Positions 14,367-21,736 of a stretch of DNA of 23,407 nucleotides are shown here, piece by piece. A program made the position numbers and the translations under genes. The notes beneath the pieces were generated by a model. That model had not been told where the DNA came from. It ran no database searches and was given only the letters and a program-made list of their open reading frames with translations. The stretch's first letter is position 1. Each line of letters begins with the position of its first letter. This stretch comes from CAZAQS01 sp964486825 (GTDB taxonomy: Bacteria; Chloroflexota; Anaerolineae; Anaerolineales; UBA4823), in NCBI GenBank assembly GCA_964486825.1, contig CAZAQS010000048.1:1-23407 (forward strand), read 5' to 3'.

Positions 14367-14504
14367 ACGAGTTCAATACTTCCATTTCTGTACGCCAGGG
14401 ATCAGATCAATTAATACCTGGTTAGGATTGGGGCAGCAATTGTCCTACCGGTAGCGATCCTGGCGATCGGCCAGGCAGCCGGCGTGATTTACTTCAATCT
14501 TGGC

Positions 14505-16388
14505 CTAGTCCCCGGTAAGCCCGCTCAAGAAACCTCTGGAACGGCGCTTCTTCGCAGGTTGGTAATTGATGGTTTCGGTTTCTACCTCCTCAACGGGTTT
14601 AGATGAGCTGTCTAGCTTAAACTGCATCTTGTAAAGGCGTGCGTACATGCCATTCAACGCAATGAGTTCAGCATGCGTTCCACACTCCGTAATGAAGCCT
14701 TCCTCCAAAACAGCGATACGGTGAGCATTTTGAATTGTAGAGAGACGATGAGCGATGACCAGGCTGGTGCGGTCCTGCATGAGCCGTTCGAGCGCTTCCT
14801 GGACTTGCCCTTCGCTTTCGCTGTCCAGAGAAGAAGTCGCCTCATCCATTAGAAGGATGGCAGGATCCTTGAGAATCGCTCGAGCAATGGCAATGCGTTG
14901 CCGCTGACCACCGCTCAACTTGATACCGCGCTCACCGACAATCGTTTCATACCCCTGGGGTAGTCTCTCGATAAACTCATGGGCATTAGCAGAGCGGGCA
15001 GCCTGGATAAGCTCCTGCTCGTTTGCTTCCAATTTTCCGTAAAGGATGTTTTCCCTGACTGTACCCCCAAACAATAAGGTATCTTGGGGGACGATGCCTA
15101 CTTGCTTCCTCAAGCTCTTCAATTTAATCGTCCTTAAATCATAGCCGTCGACCATTACGCGACCTGAAGTGGGATCAAAGAATCGCAGGATAAGGTTTAC
15201 CAGTGTAGTCTTGCCAGCCCCACTCGGCCCGACCAGCGCCAGGATTTCGCCGGGCGACACTTCAAGGGAAACCTCGGAAAGAATGCTGGTTTGCGGGTTG
15301 TCTTTGTAAGCAAAGGATACATCCTCGAAGGTGATATGGCCTTTAACTTTAGGCAGAGGGATGGCATCTGGCTGGTCCGTGATGTCGGGTTGGGTTTCCA
15401 GAAGCTCGAACAAGCGTTGGGTAGCGCCTAATGCTTCTTGCAAGCCTGTCCACAATCCACTAAATTGGCCAATCGAGCCAGCGATCGTCATCGTCAAGAT
15501 CAGGAACATCAAGAGTTGTCCAGGGGTAATATTGCCAGCCAGTACTTCTTGCCCTCCATACCAGAATATCGAAACCACAGCACTAAAAGCCAGGAAGGAG
15601 ATGATTGGGCCAAAAAGCGCAGACAGACGGGTTCTTTTCATAGCCAATTGGAAGGTTCTCTCAATGCTGTCTCGAAAACGATGGATTACGTAATCTTCCC
15701 GAGCGAAAGATTGGACAACCCTCACGCCTGAGATAGATTCCTCCATCACATTGGTAGCTTCCGCGAGCTGGTCCTGCACTGATCCGGATAGCCTGCGGAG
15801 TCTGCGTCCGAAGACGATAGCAAACAGCATCACAAAGGGGACCAGGGCAAACATAAACAGTGTCAGGCGCCAATTGGTCACCAGGATCAGGATAAGTGCA
15901 CCTGAGAATGTCAGAACCTGAGAAAGTGCAGTTGAAATATCGCTGGTTACCAATGACCGGACTGTGGCAACATCGTTTGTAAGCCGGCTCACGATCTCTC
16001 CGGTACGCCTTTCGTTATAGAAGCTCAATGAAAGCTGCTGCAGGTGTTCGAAGAGCTTTATCCGCAGGTCTGCCATGACCCGCTCGCCGATAAAGGCCAA
16101 CAGGTATGCCCGGATAAAATAAAGGAGACTTTGTGTCGCAAAAATCGCGATCAATATCAAAGTAATTTGATTTAACAGGCCAGCATCGTTCTGTTGAAAA
16201 ACAGCATCGACCAGAAATTGCAAAGTATAAGGGCCAGCCAGGCCCAATATGGATCCTGCCGCGATAACAACCAGGGCCAGGTAGAGCCGGTAACGATGCG
16301 GTCTTACGAACGCAAACAAGCGCTGGAATTGCTTCAAGCTATTCAATGGATGAAAAACTTCTTTTTGTGGGCTTGTTCTGGCTTGCAT
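14505..16388 (-). CDS. ABC exporter, fused permease and ATPase (MsbA/LmrA type)
   Basis: A half-transporter of 627 residues that would homodimerise to export lipids or hydrophobic compounds. The membrane domain with six predicted helices covers about 25-315, and coupling segments such as LSFYNERRTGEIVSRLTNDV (121-140) are conserved. The ATPase covers about 352-590. Walker A GPSGAGKTT is at 387-395, Q-loop VPQDTLLFGGT at 433-443, signature LSGGQRQRIA at 491-500, Walker B ILLMDEATSSLD at 511-522 and the switch histidine in AHRLSTI at 546. ATG 16388 is chosen; GAGG lies four to five bases upstream. The frame stays open to TTG 16457, and a second GGAGG at 16430-16426 lies in that extension inside a small hairpin, so the start is uncertain. 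It is separated from the next upstream gene by a terminator, so it needs its own promoter. Confidence 0.92.
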   Translation of the reverse strand: MQARTSPQKEVFHPLNSLKQFQRLFAFVRPHRYRLYLALVVIAAGSILGLAGPYTLQFLVDAVFQQNDAGLLNQITLILIAIFATQSLLYFIRAYLLAFIGERVMADLRIKLFEHLQQLSLSFYNERRTGEIVSRLTNDVATVRSLVTSDISTALSQVLTFSGALILILVTNWRLTLFMFALVPFVMLFAIVFGRRLRRLSGSVQDQLAEATNVMEESISGVRVVQSFAREDYVIHRFRDSIERTFQLAMKRTRLSALFGPIISFLAFSAVVSIFWYGGQEVLAGNITPGQLLMFLILTMTIAGSIGQFSGLWTGLQEALGATQRLFELLETQPDITDQPDAIPLPKVKGHITFEDVSFAYKDNPQTSILSEVSLEVSPGEILALVGPSGAGKTTLVNLILRFFDPTSGRVMVDGYDLRTIKLKSLRKQVGIVPQDTLLFGGTVRENILYGKLEANEQELIQAARSANAHEFIERLPQGYETIVGERGIKLSGGQRQRIAIARAILKDPAILLMDEATSSLDSESEGQVQEALERLMQDRTSLVIAHRLSTIQNAHRIAVLEEGFITECGTHAELIALNGMYARLYKMQFKLDSSSKPVEEVETETINYQPAKKRRSRGFLSGLTGD

Positions 16389-16491
16389 CTGGCCTCGATT
16401 CAGGGGTCTTGAAAAATTTATTGTACCTCCAAACAAAGGAGGCCAGAGGATGGTCAATTATTTAGATGTGATCTTCAAAAGGTGAACAAAA

Positions 16492-16541
16492 ATAGGAAAG
16501 GGTATCTAAAGATATTCCTATCCATAGATACCCTTTCCTAT
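16492..16541 (-). terminator. Rho-independent terminator after the 281-residue unknown gene
   Basis: A perfect 16-bp inverted repeat (arms 16492-16507 and 16526-16541) has an 18-base loop, begins four bases past the stop codon at 16545 and is followed on the minus strand by TTTTTG. It isolates the unknown gene from the ABC exporter gene downstream. Confidence 0.9.
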
Positions 16542-16544
16542 AGG

Positions 16545-17390
16545 CTAAAAGGATAACTCATCTTCCTGAGTAGATCCGAGCTCCATTTCCTCGATAGGCT
16601 CTGTTAGGCTGGTGTCCTTCCATGCGTTTAACCATTCGACTGCTTGATCTTGTAAAGCAGCCATCTTCGAGGCCACTTCATTACCAACGAAAAGGCTTTC
16701 TACCAACTCGTTGCTTAGGTGTTCGGGAATAAAAGCTGAGATAGGTGTTATCGGGCTTTGTGCGCCGGGTTTGCCTACGTTCAATGCTTGCCTTTCTTTC
16801 CCAAATGTCCCGATCGACATATAGAAACACCAGGCAGGTACACCAGGGGCGACTCTTTGGCGGAACGGCGAAGTTATCTTTTCCCATTTCACAAATGCGT
16901 CCAATAAATTGCGAGCCTGATAACCTTTGGCTGTTAATACAACCGGTCCCCAAGGTTTTATCTCTTTTATTCCGCTTTCATTATGAACGTCTGCCAGATA
17001 GGCAAGCACCTGAATATGCCTGCGTCCACCCTCTATATAGGTAGCGTAGCGCCTGCCCTCATGCAGCCAGGAAAGCCTCTTTCCCACCGGAGCGATGACA
17101 ATGTTGCGCGTCGTGTAGGCAGCGAATTCACCCCCGTCCCGGCTGGAGATGGTCACATCTTGCCAGTTTAAGGGAAGAGGAAGTCCTTGTTGTTCAGTTA
17201 TTTGTTGTAAGTCTAGGGATTTGCATGCCCATCCGCCGTAGTATAAAGCGCCACCCTGTATTTTGTAGCTAGCCTGGCCATTCAAGGCCCAAATATATAC
17301 GACTGGAAAGGGTAGCTCTGCCGACTCACCGGCGTGCATCCCCAGGTCTAACTTCTTGGCGAGATTTGGATCGAGGGAAATGGTAGTCAT
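16545..17390 (-). CDS. Unrecognised 281-residue protein
   Basis: I do not recognise the family with confidence. The protein has no signal peptide or membrane segment and is rich in aromatic residues and Gly. Notable segments are FPVVYIWALNGQASYKIQGG (28-47), LYYGGWACKSLDLQ, PWGPVVLTAKGYQARNLLDAF (about 148-168) and AWCFYMSIGTFGKERQ. An acidic tail follows (EPIEEMELGSTQEDELSF). A compact beta-rich body with an acidic C-terminal tail ending in Phe is also the general plan of single-stranded-DNA-binding proteins. That resemblance is only in outline and no OB-fold motif was confirmed. CGGAG lies six bases before the ATG. It is a single-gene unit with its own promoter overlapped by a LexA-like palindrome and with its own terminator, which suggests tight separate regulation. 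Confidence 0.8.
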   Translation of the reverse strand: MTTISLDPNLAKKLDLGMHAGESAELPFPVVYIWALNGQASYKIQGGALYYGGWACKSLDLQQITEQQGLPLPLNWQDVTISSRDGGEFAAYTTRNIVIAPVGKRLSWLHEGRRYATYIEGGRRHIQVLAYLADVHNESGIKEIKPWGPVVLTAKGYQARNLLDAFVKWEKITSPFRQRVAPGVPAWCFYMSIGTFGKERQALNVGKPGAQSPITPISAFIPEHLSNELVESLFVGNEVASKMAALQDQAVEWLNAWKDTSLTEPIEEMELGSTQEDELSF

Positions 17391-17453
17391 TTTATTCTCC
17401 GTAGGCTATTTTAGGCTGGTCAGGTTATTTTTGTTGTTGTTTTATTGTTTATA

Positions 17454-17487
17454 GAACAAATGTACACTAAATTGATTTACTTGTCAA
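17454..17487 (-). promoter_or_regulatory. Promoter with overlapping LexA-like palindrome
   Basis: On the minus strand a perfect -35 TTGACA (17487-17482), a 17-base spacer and TACATT (17464-17459) form a good sigma-70 promoter for the unknown gene ending at 16545. The palindrome GAAC-AAAT-GTAC (17454-17465, plus strand) covers the -10. It differs at one half-site base from the Gram-positive-type LexA consensus GAAC-N4-GTTC. A repressor bound there would block transcription. Which repressor this organism uses is unknown. Confidence 0.55.
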
Positions 17488-17501
17488 TAGTTTTTTTTAA
17501 A

Positions 17502-17530
17502 TTAGGGTTATCCCTTACATGGATTTAGGG
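17502..17530. repeat. GGG/CCC element resembling the one upstream of the 10686 cytochrome gene
   Basis: AGGGTTATCCCTTACATGG then TTTAGGG. It shares an AGGG-nn-ATCCCT core, an ATG triplet a few bases on and an AGG with 10525-10551. It lies about 230 bases before the cytochrome/oxidase operon. Function unknown. Confidence 0.25.
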
Positions 17531-17759
17531 ATTCCACCAATAGAAGCAGGACATTAAATCTCTTAAACTAATCTATAAGTACTTCCTTAAAATGTAGATG
17601 ATAGCTCTCCTCACTGGTATTTTTCAGAGATTTATCCTCCTGAAGGGGGAGGTCAAACAGAAAATCAGGCGATAGCATCCCCAAGATGCTCATTCAATAA
17701 AATAAACAGAATCGGGTATAGGGTTTACCCATTCGACGTGTAATAGGGAGGCGTTTGGT

Positions 17760-18188
17760 GTGAAACAAGTCGTCCGGAGTTTGTACAAGGTTGGTTATAA
17801 ACGATCCGTGCCCGTACTCGTCTTGCTGGTAATTATTGCTCTTTTATCCAGTGCATGTAGTGAATGGTCAAGAGCGGCTCCAGAAGACTCTGTCTTACAG
17901 GGTGATCCTGACAGGGGCGTGCAGGCCTTTGTAGATTATGGATGCATATCCTGCCATACGATCCCTGGCGTGCCGAGGGCTCGTGGAATTGTTGGCCCTC
18001 CATTGAACTCATGGGCAAACCGATCCTACATCGCAGGGCAGTTCCCTAACTCAGAAGAAAATTTAACTTCGTGGTTGATGGCGCCACAGGCTATGTTGCC
18101 AGGGTCTGCCATGCCTGATATGGGAGTCACCTGGCAAGACGCGCGCGATATGAGCGCGTATCTATTTTCGTTAACTGGCAACCGGTAG
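17760..18188 (+). CDS. Monoheme cytochrome c lipoprotein, first gene of the oxidase module
   Basis: A 142-residue exported cytochrome. The signal segment is followed by lipobox SSAC (Cys33) and a short tether. Heme attaches at CISCH (62-66) within YGCISCHTIPGVPRARG. Further family features are VGPPLNSWANRSYIAG, and PGSAMPDMGVT with Met118 as the probable sixth ligand. The domain ends ARDMSAYLFSL. The start is GTG at 17760, supported by GGGAGG eight bases upstream. It is a different cytochrome subfamily from those at 10686 and 19822. The flavoenzyme gene begins 19 bases after its stop with a strong ribosome site, so both are co-transcribed. It probably takes electrons from the enzyme or passes them to a terminal oxidase, which is inference. 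Confidence 0.93.
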   Translation: MKQVVRSLYKVGYKRSVPVLVLLVIIALLSSACSEWSRAAPEDSVLQGDPDRGVQAFVDYGCISCHTIPGVPRARGIVGPPLNSWANRSYIAGQFPNSEENLTSWLMAPQAMLPGSAMPDMGVTWQDARDMSAYLFSLTGNR

Positions 18189-18207
18189 TTGGCTATTAGG
18201 AGGAAAG

Positions 18208-19812
18208 ATGCCTGCAGGAATAATGAGTAGAAGAGATTTCCTAAAGATCATGGGTGCAGCGGGAGGAAGTGGCGCCATCTGGAGCGCCTTGAAAGCCTGG
18301 GGGATGATGATACCTACCATGCAAAACCCACCCAGGCTGGAAGGCAGGGGTGATGGCACGCGTGTTATTATCCTGGGAGCTGGATTAGGGGGACTGGCAG
18401 CCGGCTACGAATTGATGCAATACGGTTATGATGTCACAATTTTGGAAGCCCAAAATCGAAGCGGGGGCAGAAACTGGTCCGTCCGGCAGGGGACAGAATT
18501 GACCGAGCATGGGGGCGAACGGCAGGTGTGCGAGTACGACGAAGGGCATTATGCGAATTTAGGCCCATGGCGTATCCCTTACCATCACCAATCCGTATTG
18601 TATTATTGTAAGTTGCTCAACGTTCCGATGGAAGTCTTTGTCAATTACCAGGAAGCGAGCTGGGTTTTTGTGGAAGGTGATCATGGTCCACTTTCGGGGA
18701 GACCCATCCGGGTGCGTGAGCTGCATGCGGATATGCGCGGGTATACCTCAGAGCTATTAGCCAAGGTCGCCCAAAATTCTCAACTCGATCAAGATTTAGA
18801 TGATGAGGGCCTTGAGCAGCTGATCGATTACCTTGTGGCGGAAGGGGATTTGGATAGCGATAGCCTGGTTTACGATCAGTCGGCCCGCCGAGGTTATGCA
18901 GTCCCTCCGGGAGCGCTTGACCAGCCAGGAGAAGAATCGTCACCATATGGGTTGGATGAATTGCTACCTTACGCGGCAGAAATCCTCCAAGCGCATGCCG
19001 ATTACCTTGGATCCGTAGCAGATCATAATTATCAGATGACGATGTTCCAACCGGTAGGGGGAATGGATCAAATCGGCCAGGCGTTTAGCAGCGTTTTGGA
19101 GGACAGGATCAACTTACAAGCCGAGGTTCGGGAGATTCGCCAAACGACCTCCGGCGTAAGGGTCGTTTACCGGAACCTGGAAACTGGTGATGATTCCGAG
19201 ATTACAGGTGACTATATCATCTGCAATATCCCTCTCCCGGTCTTGATCAACATCCCGGCTGATTTTTCGATGGACATGCTTGAAGCCATACGGCGTATCA
19301 CTTATATGCCTACTGGAAAGATTGGATTGCAATTCAATCGACGTTTTTGGGAAGAGGATGACCAGATCTATGGGGGTGTGACCCGTTCCAATATTACCGA
19401 GCTAGGTGATATCGCATATCCAAATTATGGATTCTTTGGCCAAAAAGGGGTAATCCAGGGTTATTACAACTTCCAAATGGATGCCATTCGGGTGAGCCAT
19501 ATGTCCCTGCAGGGACGGATTGAGTTTGCAATGCAGCATGGCAGCAAAATCCATCCTCAATACAGGGAGTCATTCGAAAACGCCTTTTCTGTAGCCTGGC
19601 ATCGCTTCCCCTACCAACTTGGTGGGTGGGCAGTATACAATGATCATACCAGGGAGAGGTATTACCCAAGGATTATTGAACCCGACGGGCGAATTTACCT
19701 GGTTGGTGATCATGCCAGCTACTTATCTGGTTGGCAGGCTGGAGCAATCGAGTCGGCCTGGAAGCAGATCGAAAGGTTGCATGCGCGGGAAATGCAACGT
19801 CGGGGTGGATAG
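18208..19812 (+). CDS. Tat-exported FAD-dependent L-amino-acid/amine oxidase-like enzyme
   Basis: A 534-residue flavoenzyme of the amine oxidase superfamily. The N-terminus carries a twin-arginine signal (SRRDFLKIMGAAGG, Arg8-Arg9), so folded enzyme with FAD should be exported. The FAD fold begins VIILGAGLGGLAAGYEL with GAGLGG at 57-62, then ILEAQNRSGGR at 79-88. The region YANLGPWRIPYHH (about 115-127) matches the L-amino-acid oxidase signature in which the Arg (Arg122 here) binds the substrate carboxylate. The C-terminal FAD motif is YLVGDHASYLSGWQAGAIESAW. These point to the bacterial L-amino-acid oxidase clade rather than simple monoamine oxidase. AGGAGGAAAG precedes ATG 18208. Cytochrome c genes lie directly on both sides (19 and 9 bases), suggesting dehydrogenase action with cytochrome as electron acceptor. 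Substrate is unknown. Confidence 0.9.
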   Translation: MPAGIMSRRDFLKIMGAAGGSGAIWSALKAWGMMIPTMQNPPRLEGRGDGTRVIILGAGLGGLAAGYELMQYGYDVTILEAQNRSGGRNWSVRQGTELTEHGGERQVCEYDEGHYANLGPWRIPYHHQSVLYYCKLLNVPMEVFVNYQEASWVFVEGDHGPLSGRPIRVRELHADMRGYTSELLAKVAQNSQLDQDLDDEGLEQLIDYLVAEGDLDSDSLVYDQSARRGYAVPPGALDQPGEESSPYGLDELLPYAAEILQAHADYLGSVADHNYQMTMFQPVGGMDQIGQAFSSVLEDRINLQAEVREIRQTTSGVRVVYRNLETGDDSEITGDYIICNIPLPVLINIPADFSMDMLEAIRRITYMPTGKIGLQFNRRFWEEDDQIYGGVTRSNITELGDIAYPNYGFFGQKGVIQGYYNFQMDAIRVSHMSLQGRIEFAMQHGSKIHPQYRESFENAFSVAWHRFPYQLGGWAVYNDHTRERYYPRIIEPDGRIYLVGDHASYLSGWQAGAIESAWKQIERLHAREMQRRGG

Positions 19813-19821
19813 GAGGTACTT

Positions 19822-20373
19822 ATGAAAACAAGATATGGGTTTATCTTCGTGTTATTGGTAATTTCCCTGCTCATTTCAGCATGCGAGCCGGAGGATGTGG
19901 AGCCCGCGCTAACACCTGTTAATGGAATACCCGAAGACCCACCGCCAACTCTGACCATGGTTCCTCCAACACCTGAGCCAGCGCCGGCTGACCCCCAGGA
20001 GGAAGTCGACGAGCCAGATGACGAAGGCCTCCCAGACACCGGAGATGTCACTTTCGAAGCCGGGTTGGCGCTGTACCAGGAGGCCTGTGCTGCATGCCAC
20101 CAATCCGGAGGGGAGGGAGTAGCGGGTGTCTATCCAGCATTGGATGGCAATGCTTTCGTTGCTGCAGTGGATCCGATCCCTGTGACGGTGGTCATTATTG
20201 AAGGGAGGGGTGGGATGCCAGCTTTTCATACGATGCTCGAGCCTGCAGAAGTGGCTGCCATCGTTACCTACATCCGTGGCGCATGGAGCAACGATGCCGA
20301 GGGCATCGAGGAGGTTGACGCTGTAGAAGCCTGGGAGATGACTAATCTGCCTCTGGATGAGGAGGACGATTAA
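19822..20373 (+). CDS. Monoheme cytochrome c lipoprotein, last gene of the oxidase module
   Basis: A 183-residue exported cytochrome. Lipobox ISAC (Cys21) is followed by a long Pro/Glu/Asp-rich tether to about residue 75. Heme attaches at CAACH (89-93), with Met132 in GRGGMPAF as likely axial ligand. The closing helix is AEVAAIVTYIRGAW, and an acidic tail ends EEDD. AGGAGG lies before the ATG, nine bases after the flavoenzyme stop. It is a clear relative of the cytochrome at 10686-11126. The longer tether could let the heme domain reach the enzyme or a membrane oxidase. Its stop codon directly abuts the stop codon of the convergent aminotransferase gene. Confidence 0.93.
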   Translation: MKTRYGFIFVLLVISLLISACEPEDVEPALTPVNGIPEDPPPTLTMVPPTPEPAPADPQEEVDEPDDEGLPDTGDVTFEAGLALYQEACAACHQSGGEGVAGVYPALDGNAFVAAVDPIPVTVVIIEGRGGMPAFHTMLEPAEVAAIVTYIRGAWSNDAEGIEEVDAVEAWEMTNLPLDEEDD

Positions 20374-21492
20374 CTAGTCATCCTGAAGATACGCATTGAC
20401 TCTTTCTAACGCTTCGCGAAAGTTTCGCCGTCCTAACCCCAGGCGGAAGTGCTGGGTGGGGAAATCGAATAAGCTACCCGGTACCATCATGACGCCGTAG
20501 CGCTCGACAAGCGCCTCGCTCAGCTCGTCAACGCTGCTGGGTCCGAGCCACTCTGGAAAGGCAACAGATCCAGCTCGAGGTGGATTCCAATTGAAGAGGG
20601 TTGCGTGACGGCTGAAGAATTGGCGTGCGTGCTCCAAATTTTCATCAATAATACTCAGGTTCCGCTGAATGATCCGATCACGAGCCCTTAATCCAATCCA
20701 GGCGAGAACTTCACTCGGAGCGCTGTTGCAAATCGTGGTGTAATCTTTGTAGTTAATCCATTTTTCTCTCCAGTCTAAATTCGAAGTAACCAGCCATCCG
20801 ATTCGCAAACCCGGCATTGCCAGACATTTGGACATCCCTGAAAGGGATATGCCGCGTTCGTAAAGATCGCATATGGCCGGAAGGCGTTGTTGTTCGTCAT
20901 ACTCGAGCAGGCGATACATTTCATCAGAAAAAACAATAATATCTTTCGCGCGCGCAAGGCCAATGATTGCGCTCAGTTCATAGAAAGAAGGCAAAAACCC
21001 GGTGGGGTTATGCGGGAAGTTGAGAATGAGCAGGCGCGTGTTGTCACTCAAGAGGTCTTCCAGCAGGTTCAAGTCTATCTGCCAACCCGCGGGGTTTGAT
21101 TGAAGTTGCCAGGGAACCATCTTGCAGCCGATAGATCGGGCTACTTCGTAAAGAGATTGGTAGGCAGGGGAGATGTAGACTACCTTATCACCAGGTGACA
21201 GAAGAGTCTGCATGGCGATGTAGATACCTTCTTCTGGAGCAAGCACCAGGATTTGCTCAGCGCTTGTGTTGGTATACATCTCTGCGATTGCCTGCCTCAG
21301 GAAAGGATGGCCTTCTGACTCGCTGTAGCCAAGGCTTAAGCCATTCCATTGATCCAATTCTTGAGGGGTCGCCATGGACAGCAACTCCTTGAGAGCAAGG
21401 CTCTCACAGTCAGACGCGCTGAGCAGGTAAGGGGCGTTAAATTCATAGCGAGCAAAATAGCGTTCTAATTTAAATGGCTGAAGTTTGTGCAT
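20374..21492 (-). CDS. Class I/II PLP-dependent aminotransferase
   Basis: A 372-residue fold-type I aminotransferase. PLP contacts are visible: NPTG at 162-165, Asp190 and Tyr193 in FSDEMYRLL, and Lys222 in SLSGMSKCLAMPGLRIGWL as the Schiff-base lysine. The C-terminal Arg region is HFRLGLGRR. Substrate specificity cannot be read. ATG 21492 is chosen because MHKLQPFKLERYFARYEF is a normal family N-terminus. The frame stays open another 267 bases upstream, but there it overlaps a methyltransferase relic in another frame and reads as random sequence. No good ribosome site precedes 21492, so translation may once have been coupled to the gene now reduced to the relic. It is convergent with and touching the cytochrome gene. 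Confidence 0.9.
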   Translation of the reverse strand: MHKLQPFKLERYFARYEFNAPYLLSASDCESLALKELLSMATPQELDQWNGLSLGYSESEGHPFLRQAIAEMYTNTSAEQILVLAPEEGIYIAMQTLLSPGDKVVYISPAYQSLYEVARSIGCKMVPWQLQSNPAGWQIDLNLLEDLLSDNTRLLILNFPHNPTGFLPSFYELSAIIGLARAKDIIVFSDEMYRLLEYDEQQRLPAICDLYERGISLSGMSKCLAMPGLRIGWLVTSNLDWREKWINYKDYTTICNSAPSEVLAWIGLRARDRIIQRNLSIIDENLEHARQFFSRHATLFNWNPPRAGSVAFPEWLGPSSVDELSEALVERYGVMMVPGSLFDFPTQHFRLGLGRRNFREALERVNAYLQDD

Positions 21493-21508
21493 TTTATTAG
21501 AGTGGCAA

Positions 21509-21697
21509 TTATTTGAAAAATTGTTTAATAGAGCGGGTGATGACGTAAATGGGTAAGTAATCCGACAAGATAACCCGTGGGTCTCGGTCTTCATAGAAGC
21601 CGGCAATTGTAAATCCGACTGAAATCTGGGTACCAATCTGGTCCTCGAGGGTATGTCCAAATTCGACCTTGTGCTTTTCTTCAAGGGACATAAGCAC
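21509..21697 (-). pseudogene. C-terminal relic of a class I SAM-dependent methyltransferase
   Basis: A frame of 62 residues whose body EFGHTLEDQIGTQISVGF, then TIAGFYEDRDP and ITRSIK near the end, matches from memory the C-terminal end of a family of class I methyltransferases (FGHTLEDQIGGQ, GFYED and ATRAIK-type ending). The catalytic Rossmann part with the SAM motif is missing; a stop codon lies 24 bases upstream of the first codon of this frame. It sits between two aminotransferase genes on the same strand, with 39 bases to the upstream one and 16 to the ATG of the next. Most likely an N-terminal deletion left this fragment. Confidence 0.7.
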
Positions 21698-21736
21698 CTG
21701 TGTTTCGTATAGCCACTAAAGTCTGTTGATAATCTG

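Larger units (their letters stand above)
17391..17759. other. Divergent regulatory region between the unknown gene and the cytochrome/oxidase operon
   Basis: A 369-base AT-rich intergenic stretch. Its left third holds the minus-strand promoter and LexA-like site (17454-17487). A GGG/CCC-rich element follows at 17502-17530. Small hairpins are at 17636-17652 (CCTCC/GGAGG) and 17674-17690 (AGCATC/GATGCT, loop CCCAA). A weak plus-strand promoter is possible with TTCAAT at 17693-17698 and TATAGG at 17717-17722, 18 bases apart. No gene was found. Confidence 0.5.

Noticed and set aside
14459..14475. CCTGGC/GCCAGG hairpin as a terminator for the flavodoxin unit
   Set aside because: Stem is only 6 bp, there is no T-run on either strand, and it lies over 90 bases from the flavodoxin stop.
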